A stretch of 64,000 bases of DNA, taken from NCBI RefSeq assembly GCF_052327305.1, contig NZ_CP182486.1, forward strand, positions 2,666,001-2,730,000, read 5' to 3'. The notes beneath the pieces were generated by a model. The model saw only the letters and a list, made by a program, of their open reading frames with translations, was not told where the DNA came from and did not search any database. Source of the stretch: Sphingobium sp052327305 (GTDB lineage Bacteria; Pseudomonadota; Alphaproteobacteria; Sphingomonadales; Sphingomonadaceae). The translations under genes and the position numbers were made by a program. This document shows, one piece after another, positions 49,204-57,806 of the stretch (its first letter is position 1; each line of letters opens with the position of its first letter).

Positions 49204-51852
49204 TCAGAAGTTCTTGCTGAACTCGACACCGAAGCGGCGCGGCGTCAACACGCTCTGTCCGTAATAGCGGCTGACCACGCCACTGTTGATGATCCGGTTG
49301 GAGCGGTCATTGGCAATACCGGTGACAGCATATTTATCAAAAATATTATCAGCATAGAGCTTCACCTGAAGCTCCTGCTCGACGAACCGGTAGCCGATAT
49401 AGGCGCGATTGTTGAAGTAGCCCGGCAGCTTCTCGCCATAGCCACGCAGACCCATGCGGCTATAGATGTTGCCGGTGTAGGTCGCCGTCCAGTTCAGCGC
49501 GAGCATGTCGCCCGCATCGTTGACCGGCATTTCATAGGTCGCACCCAGCGCGCCGGAGTGCTTCGGCGAACCAGCAAGACGATCTCCCGACAGAGCGTCT
49601 GCCTTTGAGGCGCCACCAATATTATAGGCAATGAGGCCCTTGATGTCGGCCGTGATGTAAGCATCCGTGTAGGAATAGCTGCCGTTGATTGTCAGGCCAT
49701 CGATTGGTCTCGCGACGAAGGCGAGTTCCACGCCCTTCGAGACCGCCGAACTGCCGTTCACCGTAATGCCGGAGGCACCATTGACTGCCGCGCCGGGCAC
49801 CTGGATGCCCTTCCAATCGATGTGGAACACTGCGAGCGAGCCGCGCAGCTTGCCGTCGAACAGACCGAAGCGGATGCCGAGTTCCTTATTCAGCGTCGTG
49901 TCCGGGCCATAGAACTGCTCGTTCGGCAGCAGGCAGAGCTTCTGGCCGGTGCTGTTCAGAATTTCTTCGGTGCAAGGCACGGCGCTCGTATTGGCCCCAC
50001 CCAGGCGATAACCCTTTGACACCGTCACATAGGCCATCAGGTCGCTGGAGAACTTGTAGGAGGTGTTGCCCTTCCACACGAAACCGCTCTTCTCTGCATG
50101 GCTGGGGCTGATCGTGATATTCACCAGTCCCGGCTGGAAGGCGGGATTGGGACCGAGATCCTTGGTGAAGTCGGCGACGGTCTGCCCTCTGGAGTTCACC
50201 TTCGTGCCATAAAGGCGAGCGAAGGGGCCTCTCAGGAGCGGTGTTGTCGAACCGCCCGTCGTGTCCAGTTCATACTTGTAGTAGCGGCCGCCGCCCGTGA
50301 CCTGCCAATTATCGGTGATGTTCCATGTCGCTTCGCCGAACACGGCTTTCTCTGTCTTCGCCGTGCTACCCCGTGACGCATATTCCCAGTCGTCCGGACG
50401 ATCGCCCCAGGCGCCAGGCGCTGTCCTCTGGTGGAAGGCATTGAGGCCCGGCGTCTCTTCATGCCCCTCGCGAGACGTATGCTGGCGATTGTAGAAGCCA
50501 CCGAGAACCCAGCTGATCGGGCCTCCATGCTTGGAAAGCAGGCGCAGTTCCTGGTTGAAGGTGGTGGTCTTGTTCTTGCCCTGCGTCGTAGCGCTGAACG
50601 CCGGGAAGAGCTCGTAGTCATAGTTCAGATCGAGCAGCAGATCGGTCTGGTCGCTGAAGGTCCGCTGCTTCTGACGAGTCCAGGCAGTGTCCGACACCAG
50701 CTGGGCGAAGCTGCCAATGTCTGCCTCGGTCTCAATCGAGAACAGGTTGGCGACGCGATTTGAAGTGTTGAGATAGCGCTTAGCTGACTCATATTTGCCA
50801 GTGCCAAGCACGCCGCCACTGTTGGTCTGGCCGGCGCCCGTGTCCGTCTCCTGATGGACCCAGCTGCCAAAGACGCGCAGCCAGTAAGCCGGATAGAAGC
50901 CGAGCTGAGCACGGCTGGAGAAAGTGTGCTCGAAGTTGGCGTCCTTCTGCGAGCGCATGTTGGCAGCGATCTGCTCGGGCGTGCCGATCGAACCGTACCA
51001 GCCGTTTGGCGGCGCTCCCGTCGCGGGGTTCACGCCGATAATGTCGCGCTCATAGGTTAGCACGCCACGGCTGTTTACATAATAGTTGAGCGAACCAGCC
51101 TGATCGGCAGGATTCCCGAGCGGCCCGCCCGGCTGGGCAAGGGAAACACCGGGCTCCTGGAGGAGGTAATTATAGTCGATAAAGCCGGGGTTGTTCCAAT
51201 ATCCGACCGAACCACGGAAGGCGAGCAGATCCCGGACAATGGGAACGTTGAGGGTCGCGTCGCCATTGACGCCGACGTCATCCGAATGGCTCTGACCAAA
51301 GAGGCGGCCATGCATGCTCCCTTCCCACTTGTCCGCATTGGGGCGGTTGGGAATGTAGCGGACGGCGCCGAACATCGTGCCGAGGCCGTAAAGCGTGCCT
51401 TGCGGGCCAAGCAGCGTTTCGACACGAGCGATGTCCATGAACTTGAGGTCGATATACATCGGGGTTTCACCGAAATAGATCGCCTCCGAATTCGACGACG
51501 TCGATGCGCCAACGCCAGCATCGGAGGTGGTGAGGCCGCGCATGATGATGGTGGCGCCATTCGTGCCCGTGTCGCGGACAGTCAGGCCAGGGGTGAACGC
51601 GGCCAGATCGCGGACGGTATCGACGCGGTTCTCGGCCAGCGTCTCCGCGCTCGCGGCGCTGATGTTGATTGGCACATCCTGCAGCATGATGGCGCGACGC
51701 GTGCCCGTGACGACGATGGTCTGGCTGTCTGCGGCATCGGCTGCAGACGCCGCATCGGCCGGTGCCTCTTCAGCGGCATAGGCGGCAACGGGGGACAGGC
51801 CGGAAAGCGCGGTGGCGGAAAGCAGCGCCAGGCTAAGCGTGGTATTCTTCAT
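49204..51852 (-). CDS. TonB-dependent outer-membrane receptor
   Basis: Outer-membrane beta-barrel transporter of 882 residues. The signal peptide ends at 'AAYAAEE' (about 27), the TonB box is within 'SQTIVVTGTRRAI', the plug domain includes 'DLAAFTPGLTVRDTG' and 'ETLLGPQGTLYGLGTMFGAVRYI', and the barrel ends 'PRRFGVEFSKNF' with a terminal Phe. Ligand unknown; no siderophore or vitamin genes adjoin it. A TPR-sulfotransferase gene is divergent, 411 bases away. Sphingomonads have many such receptors for complex organics. Confidence 0.93.
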   Translation of the reverse strand: MKNTTLSLALLSATALSGLSPVAAYAAEEAPADAASAADAADSQTIVVTGTRRAIMLQDVPINISAASAETLAENRVDTVRDLAAFTPGLTVRDTGTNGATIIMRGLTTSDAGVGASTSSNSEAIYFGETPMYIDLKFMDIARVETLLGPQGTLYGLGTMFGAVRYIPNRPNADKWEGSMHGRLFGQSHSDDVGVNGDATLNVPIVRDLLAFRGSVGYWNNPGFIDYNYLLQEPGVSLAQPGGPLGNPADQAGSLNYYVNSRGVLTYERDIIGVNPATGAPPNGWYGSIGTPEQIAANMRSQKDANFEHTFSSRAQLGFYPAYWLRVFGSWVHQETDTGAGQTNSGGVLGTGKYESAKRYLNTSNRVANLFSIETEADIGSFAQLVSDTAWTRQKQRTFSDQTDLLLDLNYDYELFPAFSATTQGKNKTTTFNQELRLLSKHGGPISWVLGGFYNRQHTSREGHEETPGLNAFHQRTAPGAWGDRPDDWEYASRGSTAKTEKAVFGEATWNITDNWQVTGGGRYYKYELDTTGGSTTPLLRGPFARLYGTKVNSRGQTVADFTKDLGPNPAFQPGLVNITISPSHAEKSGFVWKGNTSYKFSSDLMAYVTVSKGYRLGGANTSAVPCTEEILNSTGQKLCLLPNEQFYGPDTTLNKELGIRFGLFDGKLRGSLAVFHIDWKGIQVPGAAVNGASGITVNGSSAVSKGVELAFVARPIDGLTINGSYSYTDAYITADIKGLIAYNIGGASKADALSGDRLAGSPKHSGALGATYEMPVNDAGDMLALNWTATYTGNIYSRMGLRGYGEKLPGYFNNRAYIGYRFVEQELQVKLYADNIFDKYAVTGIANDRSNRIINSGVVSRYYGQSVLTPRRFGVEFSKNF

Positions 51853-52263
51853 TGCGGATCCCTCTTAAGTTGCGACGTTCTCCCCCGGTCCGTCGGTGCT
51901 CTCGAGGCGCCGATTATTCCGGAATTCATTCGAGTTTTTCAGGGACGCGAGCCACGTTTTCGGGCCCGTATTTATTACCAATCCCTCATTTCCTCATATT
52001 CAACATACAAAGGGAACTGATCGTGCATATGCGAAGTTTGACGTATGCGTCGCGCAAACGTCATGTGCATGTATTACGCTTGGGCACGAAGAACTGCGGG
52101 TTTCTGGGAGCCTAGGGCGCCCGGGGGCATTGCTGCGCTTGCGAAGTTTCTTCCCCATGATAAGAATCGGCCCGAACTTTTCCGGGATGGATGACATGGT
52201 GAAGAGCGCGGTAATCACGGTGCTATCGGACGGGGTGGCCCGTCCTTGACCATCGCCACTGAC
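51853..52263. other. Divergent promoter region, TonB receptor / TPR-sulfotransferase
   Basis: 411 bases without a convincing gene, between two divergent start codons. It holds the strong dyad at 52038-52064 and an A/T-rich stretch (about 51970-52020). Other repeated 'gtgcat' words flank the dyad on both sides (52023-52028 and 52065-52070). The rest shows nothing I can assign. Confidence 0.6.
52038..52064. promoter_or_regulatory. 27-bp operator-like dyad upstream of the TonB receptor gene
   Basis: ttgacgtatgcg-tcg-cgcaaacgtcat: two 12-base arms matching at 10 of 12 positions around a 3-base spacer. It is 186 bases from the receptor ATG and 200 from the sulfotransferase start. The size and symmetry fit a dimeric repressor or activator (LacI, GntR or TetR type), but no regulator gene adjoins. 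Confidence 0.5.
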
Positions 52264-53856
52264 ATGACGCAGCCCGATATCGCCCGCGCACGGGCTGAGG
52301 CGCGCGCGGCTCTGGAGCAGGGGGACTTTCCCCGCGCGGCCCGAATCGCCGAAAACCTGGGAAAAGCCCATCCAAACGAAGCCGAGGCCTGGTTCATTCT
52401 TGGCGTGGCGCTTTCCGAAACTGGCCACGTCAATCATGCGTTGGGGCGCATCGAGCGCGCTGTGGCGCTCGCCCCTGATAATGCCGAATATCTCGCCCAG
52501 CAGGCGCGGTTGCTCGTGCTCCTGCGCCGCGACGACGAAGCGCGCGCGGCAGCAGCGGCGGCCACTCGCGCGGGCAGCGACGATCCGCTGGTGCTAGATA
52601 CGATAGGCTGCGTGCAAGCGCGCCTTGGCGACCACGGCGCGGCGGTGGATCTGTTTGAACGGGCTGTTGCCGGTCGGCCGGATAGCGTTGCCTTCCGCTT
52701 CAATCTGGCGGCAAGCTTGGGTTTCTTCGGCCGGGTGGCAGAGGCTGAGACCCAATATGAGGCGATGATTGCGCGTGAGCCCACCAGCGGTCAGGCGCAT
52801 TATGGCATTGCCGGCCTGCGCCGTCAGACCCGGGAGGCCAATCACCTCACCCGGATTGAGGCGGCTATCCCCAAGGCGCGAGACCATGATGATTTCGTCC
52901 GGCTGCATTATGCCGCGGCCAAGGAATATGAGGATATGGGCGAGGCCGACGCTGCTTTCGCCCATCTTGATGCGGCCAATCGCGCGCACAAGGCGCGGAT
53001 CGGCTATGCGCATGAGCGGGACGCCATGCTGGCGGGGGCGCTGGAACAGGCCTTTAGTGGTCCGGACTATTTCACTGGCGAAGGCTTCAGTGATGCGGCG
53101 CCGATCTTCGTCACCGGGTTGCCGCGCACCGGCACGACTCTGGTCGACCGGATTCTCGATGCGCATCCGCAGGTGACGTCCCTTGGCGAGTTGCAGGCGA
53201 TGCCGCTCGCAGTAAAGCGCCTGTCGCAAACCCGGTCCCGGCTGGTGCTGGACCCGGAGACGATCTCGGCTGCGAGCGCGCTTTCACCCCGTGCTGTGGG
53301 CGAGGCCTATATCGCTCAAGCCGGGATGCAGGCGGGCGCCAGTGCGGCGCTGCGGGAGGGCCGCGCCCTGCTGGACAAGTTTCCGCTCAATTTCCTCTAC
53401 ATCGGCCACATCGCCAGAGCGCTGCCCAACGCCAAGATCGTCTGTCTGCGCCGCCAGCCGCTGGACAGCGTATGGAGCAACTACAAGCATCTGTTTGCGC
53501 TCAACTCGCCCTACTATGGCTGGTCCTACAACCTCATGGACACGGCGCGCTATTATATCCTTTTCGACCGGCTGATGGGCTTCTGGCGCAAGCAATTTCC
53601 CGGCCGGGTACTGGAACTGAGCTACGAGCAACTGACGGCGGATCAGGAGGGGGAGACGCGGGCGCTGCTTGCCCATTGCGGCTTGCCCTGGGATGACGCC
53701 TGCCTCGATTTTTACGGTCGAACGGGTGCGGTTGCGACGCCGAGCGCCCAGCAAGTGCGCCGGCCGGTCAATCGCGATTCGGTCGAGCGGTGGCGGGCTT
53801 ATGCCGCGCATCTGGGCGACGTGCAGGCGCTCTTCCGGGACGCGGGAATCCTCTGA
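52264..53856 (+). CDS. TPR-repeat sulfotransferase
   Basis: 530-residue cytoplasmic protein. The N-terminal TPR array (about 10-245) is followed by a sulfotransferase domain with PAPS 5'-phosphate loop 'PIFVTGLPRTGTTLVDRILDAHP' and the 3'-phosphate region 'IVCLRRQPLDSVWSNYK'. The C-terminal 'VRRPVNRDSVERWRAY' is typical of bacterial TPR-sulfotransferases related to tyrosylprotein sulfotransferase. Acceptor unknown. I chose ATG 52264; TTG 52246 is also in frame. Confidence 0.88.
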   Translation: MTQPDIARARAEARAALEQGDFPRAARIAENLGKAHPNEAEAWFILGVALSETGHVNHALGRIERAVALAPDNAEYLAQQARLLVLLRRDDEARAAAAAATRAGSDDPLVLDTIGCVQARLGDHGAAVDLFERAVAGRPDSVAFRFNLAASLGFFGRVAEAETQYEAMIAREPTSGQAHYGIAGLRRQTREANHLTRIEAAIPKARDHDDFVRLHYAAAKEYEDMGEADAAFAHLDAANRAHKARIGYAHERDAMLAGALEQAFSGPDYFTGEGFSDAAPIFVTGLPRTGTTLVDRILDAHPQVTSLGELQAMPLAVKRLSQTRSRLVLDPETISAASALSPRAVGEAYIAQAGMQAGASAALREGRALLDKFPLNFLYIGHIARALPNAKIVCLRRQPLDSVWSNYKHLFALNSPYYGWSYNLMDTARYYILFDRLMGFWRKQFPGRVLELSYEQLTADQEGETRALLAHCGLPWDDACLDFYGRTGAVATPSAQQVRRPVNRDSVERWRAYAAHLGDVQALFRDAGIL

Positions 53857-53911
53857 CGCGGGACAGTGTCGATCAGCCTCGTCAGACGAGCTCGGCGATG
53901 CGTGGAAAAGG

Positions 53912-53988
53912 TGGCGCACCCAAGAGGATTCGAACCTCTGGCCTCTGCCTTCGGAGGGCAGCGCTCTATCCAGCTGAGCTATGGGTGC
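53912..53988 (-). tRNA. tRNA-Arg (anticodon CCG)
   Basis: 77-base cloverleaf on the minus strand including encoded CCA: acceptor GCACCCA / TGGGTGC, D arm AGCTCAGCTGGATAGAGC, anticodon arm CTGCC-CTCCGAA-GGCAG (anticodon CCG, reads CGG), T arm AGAGG-TTCGAAT-CCTCT. It lies between the sulfotransferase and the aldo/keto reductase gene. Confidence 0.96.
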
Positions 53989-54046
53989 GTGGGCGATCCC
54001 GCTAACAGTTTTGTCTGGCATGGCCAAGCGGAAAGGCCAAGGGGCG

Positions 54047-55066
54047 TCAGAGTTCTTCAGGAAGCAATTCGGTATCGATCTGCGCCTGCATCATGGGCTG
54101 ATAGCGCGCGCCAAAGACTGCGCCCGGCGTGAAGATCGAATCCACCTCTGCCAGGACTTCGGCACTCACCCGCAAAGTGGCGGCAAACAGATTTTCGCGC
54201 AGGTGCTCTACGCTCCGCGTGCCCGGAATGGGAACGACATGCGGCCCGCGCGCCAGCACCCAGGCGAGCGCGAGTTGCGCTGGCGTGATGCCGGCCCCTG
54301 CAGCGAGCGCGGCAAAAGCCTTGGCCAGAGGGAGATTGCGCTGGAAGTGCGGTGACTGGAAGCGCGGCAGGGTGAGGCGAATGTCGCCCGGAGGGAAATC
54401 ATTGCGGGCCATGGCCCCGGTCAGAAAGCCTCGCCCCACGGGGGAGAACGCGACAAAGCCAATACGCAGCGCGCGGCAAGTCTCAAGCACCGCAACGTCA
54501 GGGTTGCGCACCCACGGGGAATATTCGGACTGAACGGCCGCGATGGGATGCACGGCATGGGCACGTCGGATCGTGGTGGCAGACATTTCGCTGAGGCCAA
54601 TCGCGCCGATCTTGCCGGCTTCGACTGCCCGGACGAGCGCCCCCATCGACTCCTCGATCGGCACTGTCTTGTCGAGGCGATGCATGTAGAACAGATCGAT
54701 GTGGTCCGTGCCGAGCCGTTCGAGCGACCGGTCCAGCGAGGCTGTGATTGCTTCCGGTCGCCCGTCCAGCCTGCGCTTGCCGTCAATGAGGTCGAGCACG
54801 GATTTGCTGGAGAGCGTGTATTCGTGACGCCGATGACCGACCGCTTTGGCGATCAGGCGCTCGTTCGCCCCGCCGCCATATATCGCCGCAGTGTCCAGCA
54901 GCGTGACGCCTGCATCAAGAGCAGTGTTGAGGAGAAGGATGGCGTCCTTCTCATCGGGTATGTGGTCATAAGCGTGGCTGAGGTTCATACAGCCAAGACC
55001 AATGGCGGACACGGACAGCGGCCCGATCTTTCTCACGGGCAGGATGGTCGCTGACTTCTTCCGCAT
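54047..55066 (-). CDS. Aldo/keto reductase
   Basis: NADPH-dependent TIM-barrel oxidoreductase of 339 residues. Catalytic tetrad Asp and Tyr lie in 'LLDTAAIYGGGANERLI', Lys in 'LSSKS', His in 'DLFYMHRLD'. The cofactor end is 'VVPIPGTRSVEHLRENL'. It belongs to the YdhF/AKR13-like group acting on aldehydes. ATG 55066 has GAG-AAG upstream; ATG 55087 also possible. Preceded on the same strand by a LysR-type regulator gene that may control it. Confidence 0.88.
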   Translation of the reverse strand: MRKKSATILPVRKIGPLSVSAIGLGCMNLSHAYDHIPDEKDAILLLNTALDAGVTLLDTAAIYGGGANERLIAKAVGHRRHEYTLSSKSVLDLIDGKRRLDGRPEAITASLDRSLERLGTDHIDLFYMHRLDKTVPIEESMGALVRAVEAGKIGAIGLSEMSATTIRRAHAVHPIAAVQSEYSPWVRNPDVAVLETCRALRIGFVAFSPVGRGFLTGAMARNDFPPGDIRLTLPRFQSPHFQRNLPLAKAFAALAAGAGITPAQLALAWVLARGPHVVPIPGTRSVEHLRENLFAATLRVSAEVLAEVDSIFTPGAVFGARYQPMMQAQIDTELLPEEL

Positions 55067-55180
55067 AGTCTTCTCATTCTTCCCCATCGCCCATGCGACC
55101 AAAGGGATAGATGCTCCAACGGTATCGCTTCCGTAACGTCAAGTCCATGTTGCCCAATCGGCTCGTCGTAAAATTCTGAT

Positions 55181-56359
55181 TTACAACTGTTCTTCTGCCG
55201 CCTCGTCCAATGCCTGCAGAAATCGGGCCTGCGAGGGAGAAGGGCGCCACCCCGTCCGCGTGGTAACGCCGATAATGCGGTGAAACCGCTCTGGTGACGC
55301 GGCGATCTGCACAAGCCAGCCCGCCTGAAGCTCCACCGAGACCTGATAGGGCGAAAGGACGGTCAGAAAATCGGTCTGCAACAGGATCTCGCGAATCATC
55401 ATGACCGATCCGCACTCTATGGGAACCTCCGGGAGGGGCACGGCAGCATCAGCGAACATCGCCTCAAACCCGCTGCGCAGAGGTGTGCCCCTGGCGCCCA
55501 CAATCCACGGATAGCGCCTCATGGATGCGAAAGACGGCGAGGTGCCGGCAAGCGGGTGGCCTGCGCGTCCGATGATGATCGGCGCGTCCGTGAAGAGCGG
55601 CCGCTGCTCCACGTCGGGGTCCGCCGCCGGGTTTCGCAGTGCCCCGATCATCAGGTCGATTCTGCCGTCCCGGAGGGGCTCGACAAGCTCGTCGCGCGCC
55701 CCTTCCACGATGCGGATTTCGGCCGAGGGCGCGCCTGCGCTGAATCGCGCAACGGCCTGCGGTAAGACGCGCGCGCGGGCGAGCGGCATTGCCCCGATCG
55801 CGAGGTAACCTGAAGTTCCGCCCAGCGGAGCCACAATCTCCTCGAGTCCCGCCTGCAGTTCTGCCTGAGCCAGTCGGAAGGTGCGGGCGATGCGCCGGCC
55901 CGCTTCGGTAAGCGTGATGCCGCGCCCCCGCCGTTCGATGAGGCTGCGACGCATGATGAGCGAGAGATCTGAAATCGCCCGATGCAGGGTCGGCTCGGAG
56001 AGGCCGGTGCGGTTTGCCGCCGCGACGTAGCTGCCGGCGTATGCCACGGCGAGGAAAGCGCGCCATTGCGCCGTGGTGACGCGGCGCGAGCCGATGAGGG
56101 CGAGCGCAGCTTGAATGCGCTCCGCAAACATATGCGCGACAGGCAGCGGGTTCATTCCATTTGCCCTGCGCTCGAAAAGCTTAATGCCCAACTGGCTCTC
56201 CACGCGGGCGATGGCCTGCGTCACCGCAGGCTGGGTCAGATGGATCGTGCCCGCTGCCGCCGATACGCTCCCCTTGTTCACCACCGCAGCGACCGCCGCG
56301 AGATGACGCAGATTGAACGACCAGAGCGAAAGCGCGGGAGAAGATGCCAGGACAGCCAC
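55181..56359 (-). CDS. LysR-family regulator with two tandem HTH domains
   Basis: 392-residue transcriptional regulator, about 90 longer than the usual LysR protein (about 300). Residues 16-76 are one complete LysR winged helix ('SVSAAAGTIHLTQPAVTQAIARVESQLGIKLFERR' region). Residues 97-157 are a second ('SYVAAANRTGLSEPTLHRAI', 'SLIERRGRGITLTEAGRRIA'). The substrate-binding domain follows from about 180. The second wing keeps the LTEAG motif; the first has lost it (NPLPVAH). GTG 56359 was used. It lies between the SDR and aldo/keto reductase genes. Confidence 0.85.
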   Translation of the reverse strand: MAVLASSPALSLWSFNLRHLAAVAAVVNKGSVSAAAGTIHLTQPAVTQAIARVESQLGIKLFERRANGMNPLPVAHMFAERIQAALALIGSRRVTTAQWRAFLAVAYAGSYVAAANRTGLSEPTLHRAISDLSLIMRRSLIERRGRGITLTEAGRRIARTFRLAQAELQAGLEEIVAPLGGTSGYLAIGAMPLARARVLPQAVARFSAGAPSAEIRIVEGARDELVEPLRDGRIDLMIGALRNPAADPDVEQRPLFTDAPIIIGRAGHPLAGTSPSFASMRRYPWIVGARGTPLRSGFEAMFADAAVPLPEVPIECGSVMMIREILLQTDFLTVLSPYQVSVELQAGWLVQIAASPERFHRIIGVTTRTGWRPSPSQARFLQALDEAAEEQL

Positions 56360-56484
56360 GTGTTCACACTTAGCAGTGGCTTATGTCTCCCGCAAACGTC
56401 CTCCTAACCTGAATTGCGCTCGGGCGGGCCTTGCTCGGGGTGATGCGAACCCCGGACCCGCCCTTTCAGGCGCGGGACGCCGCC

Positions 56485-57228
56485 CTAGAAGGCGGAGGTC
56501 ATTGCCAGTGCCTGCTCGAAGCGGTTCTCCCGTTCAGCGAAACGCAAGAAGTGGACGTTCTTCACAAGGACCTCTTCAGGTGTCGGCACCTGCTGGAAGA
56601 GGCCCATGACTTCGCTCGCATAATCATCGAGCGGCATATAGCCTTCGCGCGTGGACTGACCGGGGGTGAGTTCTGTGCGAACGGCCGGCGGAGCGAGTTC
56701 GATCACTTCCACCTTCCCGCGTAATTGCTCGCGCAGAGAGATCGTCCAGCTATGCAGGGCCGCCTTGCTCGCGCTGTAGCTCGGCGTCGCCTTCATAGGG
56801 ACAAACGCAAGACCGGAGGTCGTATTGACGATCGCTGCGTCGTCCTGCCCGTTCAGATGGTCGATCAACGCGTTGGTGAGCCGGATCGGCCCGAGCAGAT
56901 TGGTTACGAGGGTGCGCTCCGCGATGTCGGTGCTGCCGCGCGTGGTCAGATCCTCGCGCTCCATGATGCCGGCATTGTTGAAGAGGACGTTAATCGCCGG
57001 GAAGCGGCTGACTGCTTCCGCGGCGAAGGCGTCGATGCTTTCCGGAGTACTCGCATCGAACGTAAGGGCATGCATGTTTGCCCGGCCCGAGATGGTCTCC
57101 TCAAGGGAGGCGCGGGTGCGGCCGGCCACGATCACGCTGTTCCCCATATCGTGAAAGCGCTGTGCCAGCTCGCTGCCTATCCCCGATCCGCCGCCGGTGA
57201 TGAGGATGGTGTTGCCTGTGGTCTTCAT
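56485..57228 (-). CDS. Short-chain dehydrogenase/reductase (DltE-like)
   Basis: NAD(P)-dependent SDR of 247 residues: 'ILITGGGSGIGSELAQRF' cofactor site, 'NVLFNNAGIM', catalytic Ser in 'VNTTSGLAFVP' and Y-x3-K in 'PSYSASKAALHSW'. Resembles the DltE/YusZ-type oxidoreductases often found beside HxlR regulators. Divergent from the HxlR gene with 107 bases between, so probably its target. Confidence 0.9.
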   Translation of the reverse strand: MKTTGNTILITGGGSGIGSELAQRFHDMGNSVIVAGRTRASLEETISGRANMHALTFDASTPESIDAFAAEAVSRFPAINVLFNNAGIMEREDLTTRGSTDIAERTLVTNLLGPIRLTNALIDHLNGQDDAAIVNTTSGLAFVPMKATPSYSASKAALHSWTISLREQLRGKVEVIELAPPAVRTELTPGQSTREGYMPLDDYASEVMGLFQQVPTPEEVLVKNVHFLRFAERENRFEQALAMTSAF

Positions 57229-57240
57229 CGCTTTTCTCCC

Positions 57241-57332
57241 ATCGAAAGTGGACGAACCGCTATTTACGCTTTAACTTTCCAATCGAAAGAAGGCACCCAA
57301 AAGATTTATACTTACCAGAAAGAGAGTGTAAG
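57241..57332. promoter_or_regulatory. Operator candidates between the SDR and hxlR genes
   Basis: Direct repeats atcgaaag at 57241-57248 and 57282-57289. The second is part of the dyad ctttc-caatc-gaaag (57275-57289). A further dyad cttac ... gtaag (57311-57332) lies just before the HxlR start. Shared promoter region of a divergent regulator/target pair, so autoregulation and control of the SDR are likely. Confidence 0.45.
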
Positions 57333-57335
57333 CTG

Positions 57336-57758
57336 ATGGTGGCAAAAGCGGCGGCTCCACACGACCTCAATCGCAGTCCGGGGCGTTACGACGAGATCGA
57401 CCCGCGCGTAGAGGCACTGGTCAACGACCTGATCGCGCAGGTGGCGGACAAGTGGACGATGATCCTCATCGAAGTGTTGCATGATCATGGCGAGCAGCGT
57501 TTCACGCAGATCTCCCGGCGGGTGCCGGATGTGAGCCAGAAAATGCTGACTCAGACGCTGCGGCAGATGGAGCGCAACGGGCTGGTGCAGCGGACGGTGC
57601 ATCCCGTCGTGCCGCCGCGCGTGGAGTATCGGCTGACATCGCTCGGAGAAAGTCTGGGCGAAGCCTTTTGCGGTGTGTGGACATGGGCGGAGGATCATCT
57701 CGATGCCGTCGAAAAGGCGCGCGGCGCGTTCGATCAGCACAAGGCGAGTGCGGGCTGA
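57336..57758 (+). CDS. HxlR-family transcriptional regulator
   Basis: Winged-helix regulator of 140 residues, with 'DKWTMILIEVLHDHGEQRFTQISRRVPDVSQKMLTQTLRQMERNG' and the wing 'VPPRVEYRLTSLGESLGEAF'. Unlike most HxlR/YodB-type redox sensors it has no N-terminal Cys (the only Cys is in 'AFCGVW' near the C-terminus), so the signal may be something other than thiol-reactive electrophiles. Divergent from the SDR. Confidence 0.9.
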   Translation: MVAKAAAPHDLNRSPGRYDEIDPRVEALVNDLIAQVADKWTMILIEVLHDHGEQRFTQISRRVPDVSQKMLTQTLRQMERNGLVQRTVHPVVPPRVEYRLTSLGESLGEAFCGVWTWAEDHLDAVEKARGAFDQHKASAG

Positions 57759-57806
57759 CGGCGAACGGCGCTTGCTCCGGAAAGCCGGGTCCGCCAAAAT
57801 GATCCG

